A stretch of 64,000 nucleotides of DNA from Bdellovibrio sp. BCCA (GTDB taxonomy: Bacteria; Bdellovibrionota; Bdellovibrionia; Bdellovibrionales; Bdellovibrionaceae). Below are positions 62,218 to 64,000 of the stretch, in pieces. The notes beneath the pieces were generated by a model, which was not told the DNA's origin, searched no databases, and saw only the letters and a program-made list of their open reading frames with translations. The stretch is taken from NCBI RefSeq assembly GCF_037996825.1, contig NZ_JBBNAC010000001.1:1240001-1304000 (forward strand). The letters are read 5' to 3'. The translations under genes were made by a program, and so were the position numbers. Every line of letters starts with the position of its first letter. Within the stretch, counting starts at the first letter, position 1.

Positions 62218-63445
62218 TTGGGCGTTGTACGACTGGGCAAACAGTGCTTACTCCACAACGGTCATGGCCGGGTTCTTTCCCATCTTTTTTAAAAAATACT
62301 GGAGTGACGGAGCTGATGCCATCGTCACAACCGCTCGTCTCGGGACTGTGATTTCCATCTCAAGTTTAATCATTGCTCTTCTAAGTCCGACCTTGGGAGT
62401 TGTTGCCGACTTAAAAGGTTTTAAAAAACTTTTTTGTCTTCTGTTTACTTTTGTCGGTGTTGTGGCCTGTGCATGGATGGGATTTATTCCGATGGGAGAC
62501 TGGTGGGCGGCAATGCTTGCCTATGGAATTGCGATGATGGCGTTTAATGCGAGCAGCGTCTTTTACGACTCGCTTCTTCCTTATGTCGCGGAAGGGGCAC
62601 AAATGGATTATGCCTCGTCGTTGGGATATTCAATGGGATATCTTGGTGGCGGTGTTTTGTTTTTGATCAATGTTCTGATGTATCTTTTCCCGGCGTTTTT
62701 TGGTCTTGCGGATGGTGTGATCGCTATTAAAATTTCTTTTGTGATGGTGGCCGTGTGGTGGATGGGATTTTCATTACCTCTTGCCAAGAATGTTCCTGAA
62801 CCGCACGTGGAAGCCAACAGTCACAACATTTGGCGACTCACCCAAGAGAGCCTTCGGACTTTAAAACGAACTTTGAAGTCTCTTTTGCATGAAAAAAATC
62901 TTTTAATCTTTATGATTGCTTACTGGCTCTATATTGACGGTGTGTACACAGTGATGACAATGGCTGTGGATTATGGAATCGCCATTGGCTTTGAAGCAAA
63001 AGACTTAATCGCCGCTCTTTTAATCACTCAGTTTATTGGTTTTCCTTGCGCTTATTATTTTGGAACCGTGACAAAAAAGTGGGGAACAAAAGCACCGATT
63101 CTTCTTTGCATTGTCATGTACGCAATCACGGTCATCCTGGCGACAAGAATGTCTCAAGCATGGCATTTTTATTTATTGGCCACTGTGATCGGTATGTTCC
63201 AAGGCGGTGTTCAATCTTTAAGCCGCTCTATGTTTGGCCGAATGATTCGTAAGGAAGAAAGTGGCGAATACTTTGGGCTGTTCAATCTTGTTGGACGTTT
63301 TGCTTCCATTTTAGGACCGATGGTGGTGGCCGTGGGAGTCACCGTGACGGGCGACTCTCGTCTAGGAATGATGGGCTTGCTGATTTTGTTTGTCGCCGGT
63401 GGTTTGATGTTGGCTCTTGTTAAAGAACCTTCCACTCACTCGTGA
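62186..63445 (+). CDS. MFS transporter, UMF1 family
   Basis: The 419-residue protein has 12 membrane helices and starts KKKIFSWALYDWANSAYSTT, the hallmark of the UMF1/Atg22-like family. GTKAPILLCIVMYAITVILA and GVQSLSRSMFGRMI are typical. The substrate may be an amino acid or metabolite; no exact call. GGGG precedes ATG 62186, inside the end of potC, so it belongs to the pot operon. Confidence 0.88.
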   Translation: MDQAQKKKIFSWALYDWANSAYSTTVMAGFFPIFFKKYWSDGADAIVTTARLGTVISISSLIIALLSPTLGVVADLKGFKKLFCLLFTFVGVVACAWMGFIPMGDWWAAMLAYGIAMMAFNASSVFYDSLLPYVAEGAQMDYASSLGYSMGYLGGGVLFLINVLMYLFPAFFGLADGVIAIKISFVMVAVWWMGFSLPLAKNVPEPHVEANSHNIWRLTQESLRTLKRTLKSLLHEKNLLIFMIAYWLYIDGVYTVMTMAVDYGIAIGFEAKDLIAALLITQFIGFPCAYYFGTVTKKWGTKAPILLCIVMYAITVILATRMSQAWHFYLLATVIGMFQGGVQSLSRSMFGRMIRKEESGEYFGLFNLVGRFASILGPMVVAVGVTVTGDSRLGMMGLLILFVAGGLMLALVKEPSTHS

Positions 63446-63597
63446 GGCGGATTTGAGGAATCTTCTTGTTGTTCGGCGATGATCTTTTTTGCTTTATTGC
63501 CGGTAATTCCCATCCACTCGGGTAAGAACACAGCAATCGCCACGAAGACCATTGTTACGACGATAAAAAAGATGCCCATAGCGATGACGATGCTCAT
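63436..63597 (-). CDS. Small single-helix membrane protein (53 residues)
   Basis: ATG 63597 to TGA at 63438-63436 encodes 53 residues: a hydrophobic helix (SIVIAMGIFFIVVTMVFVAI, residues 2-21), then FLPEWMGITGNK and an acidic tail. GGGGGGA lies 4 nt before the start. It overlaps the end of the MFS gene by 10 bp and lies divergent to rlmE. Function unknown; small one-helix proteins of this type are easily missed. Confidence 0.65.
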   Translation of the reverse strand: MSIVIAMGIFFIVVTMVFVAIAVFLPEWMGITGNKAKKIIAEQQEDSSNPPHE

Positions 63598-63664
63598 GAA
63601 TCCCCCCAAAAGAGTGTATCTTTTCTAGTATAAATGGGCGCAAAAGGGAATGCAAAATTTAGTA

Positions 63665-63694
63665 TTGGACTTTAAGACGGGAAAACGACATAAC
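63665..63694 (+). promoter_or_regulatory. Promoter of rlmE, leaderless arrangement
   Basis: TTGGAC (63665-63670), an 18-base spacer and CATAAC (63689-63694) end 8 bases before ATG 63703. No ribosome site is present in CCTCCGAT. Confidence 0.5.
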
Positions 63695-63702
63695 CCTCCG
63701 AT

Positions 63703-64000
63703 ATGACTTACAATCCTCGCGATCACTATTTTAGAAAAGCCAAGCAAGAAAACTTCGCCGCGCGCTCTGTTTTTAAACTCGAAGAGATCGACAAAAAATA
63801 CAAACTCTTTAAACCGGGACAAACGGTTTTGGATTTGGGGGCTTCTCCAGGGTCGTGGTCGCAGTACGCCTCAAAGAGTGTCGGTGAAAAAGGACGTGTT
63901 TTGGGTGTTGATTTAAGCCCTGTCACAGTGAAGCTGAACAATGCTGTTTTTATTCAAGCCGATTTGCGTGATTTGAATCTTGAAGACATTTTCAAAGAGC
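63703..64000 (+). CDS. rlmE: 23S rRNA 2'-O-methyltransferase RlmE (FtsJ), 5' part
   Basis: The first 99 codons are in the window. RDHYFRKAKQENFAARSVFK contains the first K of the KDKE catalytic set, and LDLGASPGSWSQYAS is the AdoMet-binding loop, followed by GVDLSPV and QADLRDL. RlmE methylates U2552 in helix 92 of 23S rRNA during late 50S assembly. The 3' half lies beyond base 64000. Confidence 0.93.
   Translation, partial: MTYNPRDHYFRKAKQENFAARSVFKLEEIDKKYKLFKPGQTVLDLGASPGSWSQYASKSVGEKGRVLGVDLSPVTVKLNNAVFIQADLRDLNLEDIFKE

Noticed and set aside
1..64000. CRISPR arrays, insertion sequences, prophage genes, rRNA operon
   Set aside because: I saw no regularly spaced direct repeats, no transposase, integrase, capsid or terminase frame, and no 16S or 23S segment.

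Overview
The window looks like chromosome of a Bdellovibrio-type predator (Bdellovibrionota). The reasons are the start of a mosaic fibre protein of the type this group carries in many copies, a SWIB protein with a histone H1-like tail, many signal-peptide proteins and lipoproteins, two related lysozyme-like exoenzymes, and mostly small operons on both strands. This rests on protein families, not on a database match. Base composition is roughly 45% GC by eye. I found no insertion sequence, prophage, CRISPR array or rRNA operon. The one RNA gene is tRNA-Asp.

Layout. 1-3.0 kb: a fibre gene cut by the window edge, a membrane histidine kinase and a J-domain protein, all on the minus strand. 3.0-5.8 kb: SWIB/H1-like chromatin protein, leaderless map, ahcY, then a 38-bp perfect inverted repeat that encloses the terminator. 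6.1-8.6 kb: orn-alkC, a lone response regulator and a periplasmic CXXC metal-binding protein. 8.8-10.5 kb: tRNA-Asp with its own promoter and terminator, an NTF2-like protein, YaeQ and an internally shortened DUF899 protein. 10.7-13.7 kb: a secreted chymotrypsin-fold protease and a visibly AT-rich SF1 helicase. 13.8-23.6 kb: mostly envelope and secreted proteins (P1 peptidase, secreted phospholipase D, lipoproteins, PHB-depolymerase-like esterase, solute-binding protein), with an OlsB-like acyltransferase and an HTH-DUF1232 protein. 23.8-29.3 kb: YqcI/YcgG, an alcohol dehydrogenase with an SRPBCC partner, and a LysR regulator with FMN reductase, OsmC and pirin. 29.4-36.4 kb: unknown secreted proteins, a PA2779/PA2778 pair, PhoD phosphatase, cysteine synthase and TruC. 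36.6-44.9 kb: a large SNF2 helicase and the ybiT-cvfB-hflX operon. 45-52 kb: envelope proteins, a frameshifted outer-membrane-like gene, TolC, a thiolase, a STAS protein and a cytochrome b. 52-57.4 kb: two lysozyme-fold paralogues either side of a DEAD-box helicase, then an ABC-F ATPase. 57.4-64 kb: alpha/beta hydrolase, a polyamine ABC transporter with potD divergent from potABC, an MFS permease, a tiny membrane protein and the start of rlmE.

Regulation is the most informative part of the window. About ten genes, map, truC, potA, rlmE and the LysR gene among them, have a -10 box 6-8 nt before the start codon and no Shine-Dalgarno, as expected for leaderless mRNAs. A TTAACA-N2-TGTTAA dyad lies at the same distance before two envelope genes, and that spacing points to an ATT start codon for one of them. 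A dyad ATTATCCA-N6 with a matching right half lies before both the LysR/FMN-reductase pair and pirin, which suggests one small regulon. Four convergent gene pairs end with interlocked stop codons. Two genes, at 23.2-23.6 and 47.3-48.0 kb, carry apparent single-base frameshifts.

No complete new defence or predation system stands out. The best leads are the shared dyad with the ATT start, the leaderless set, the lysozyme paralogues and the fibre gene.
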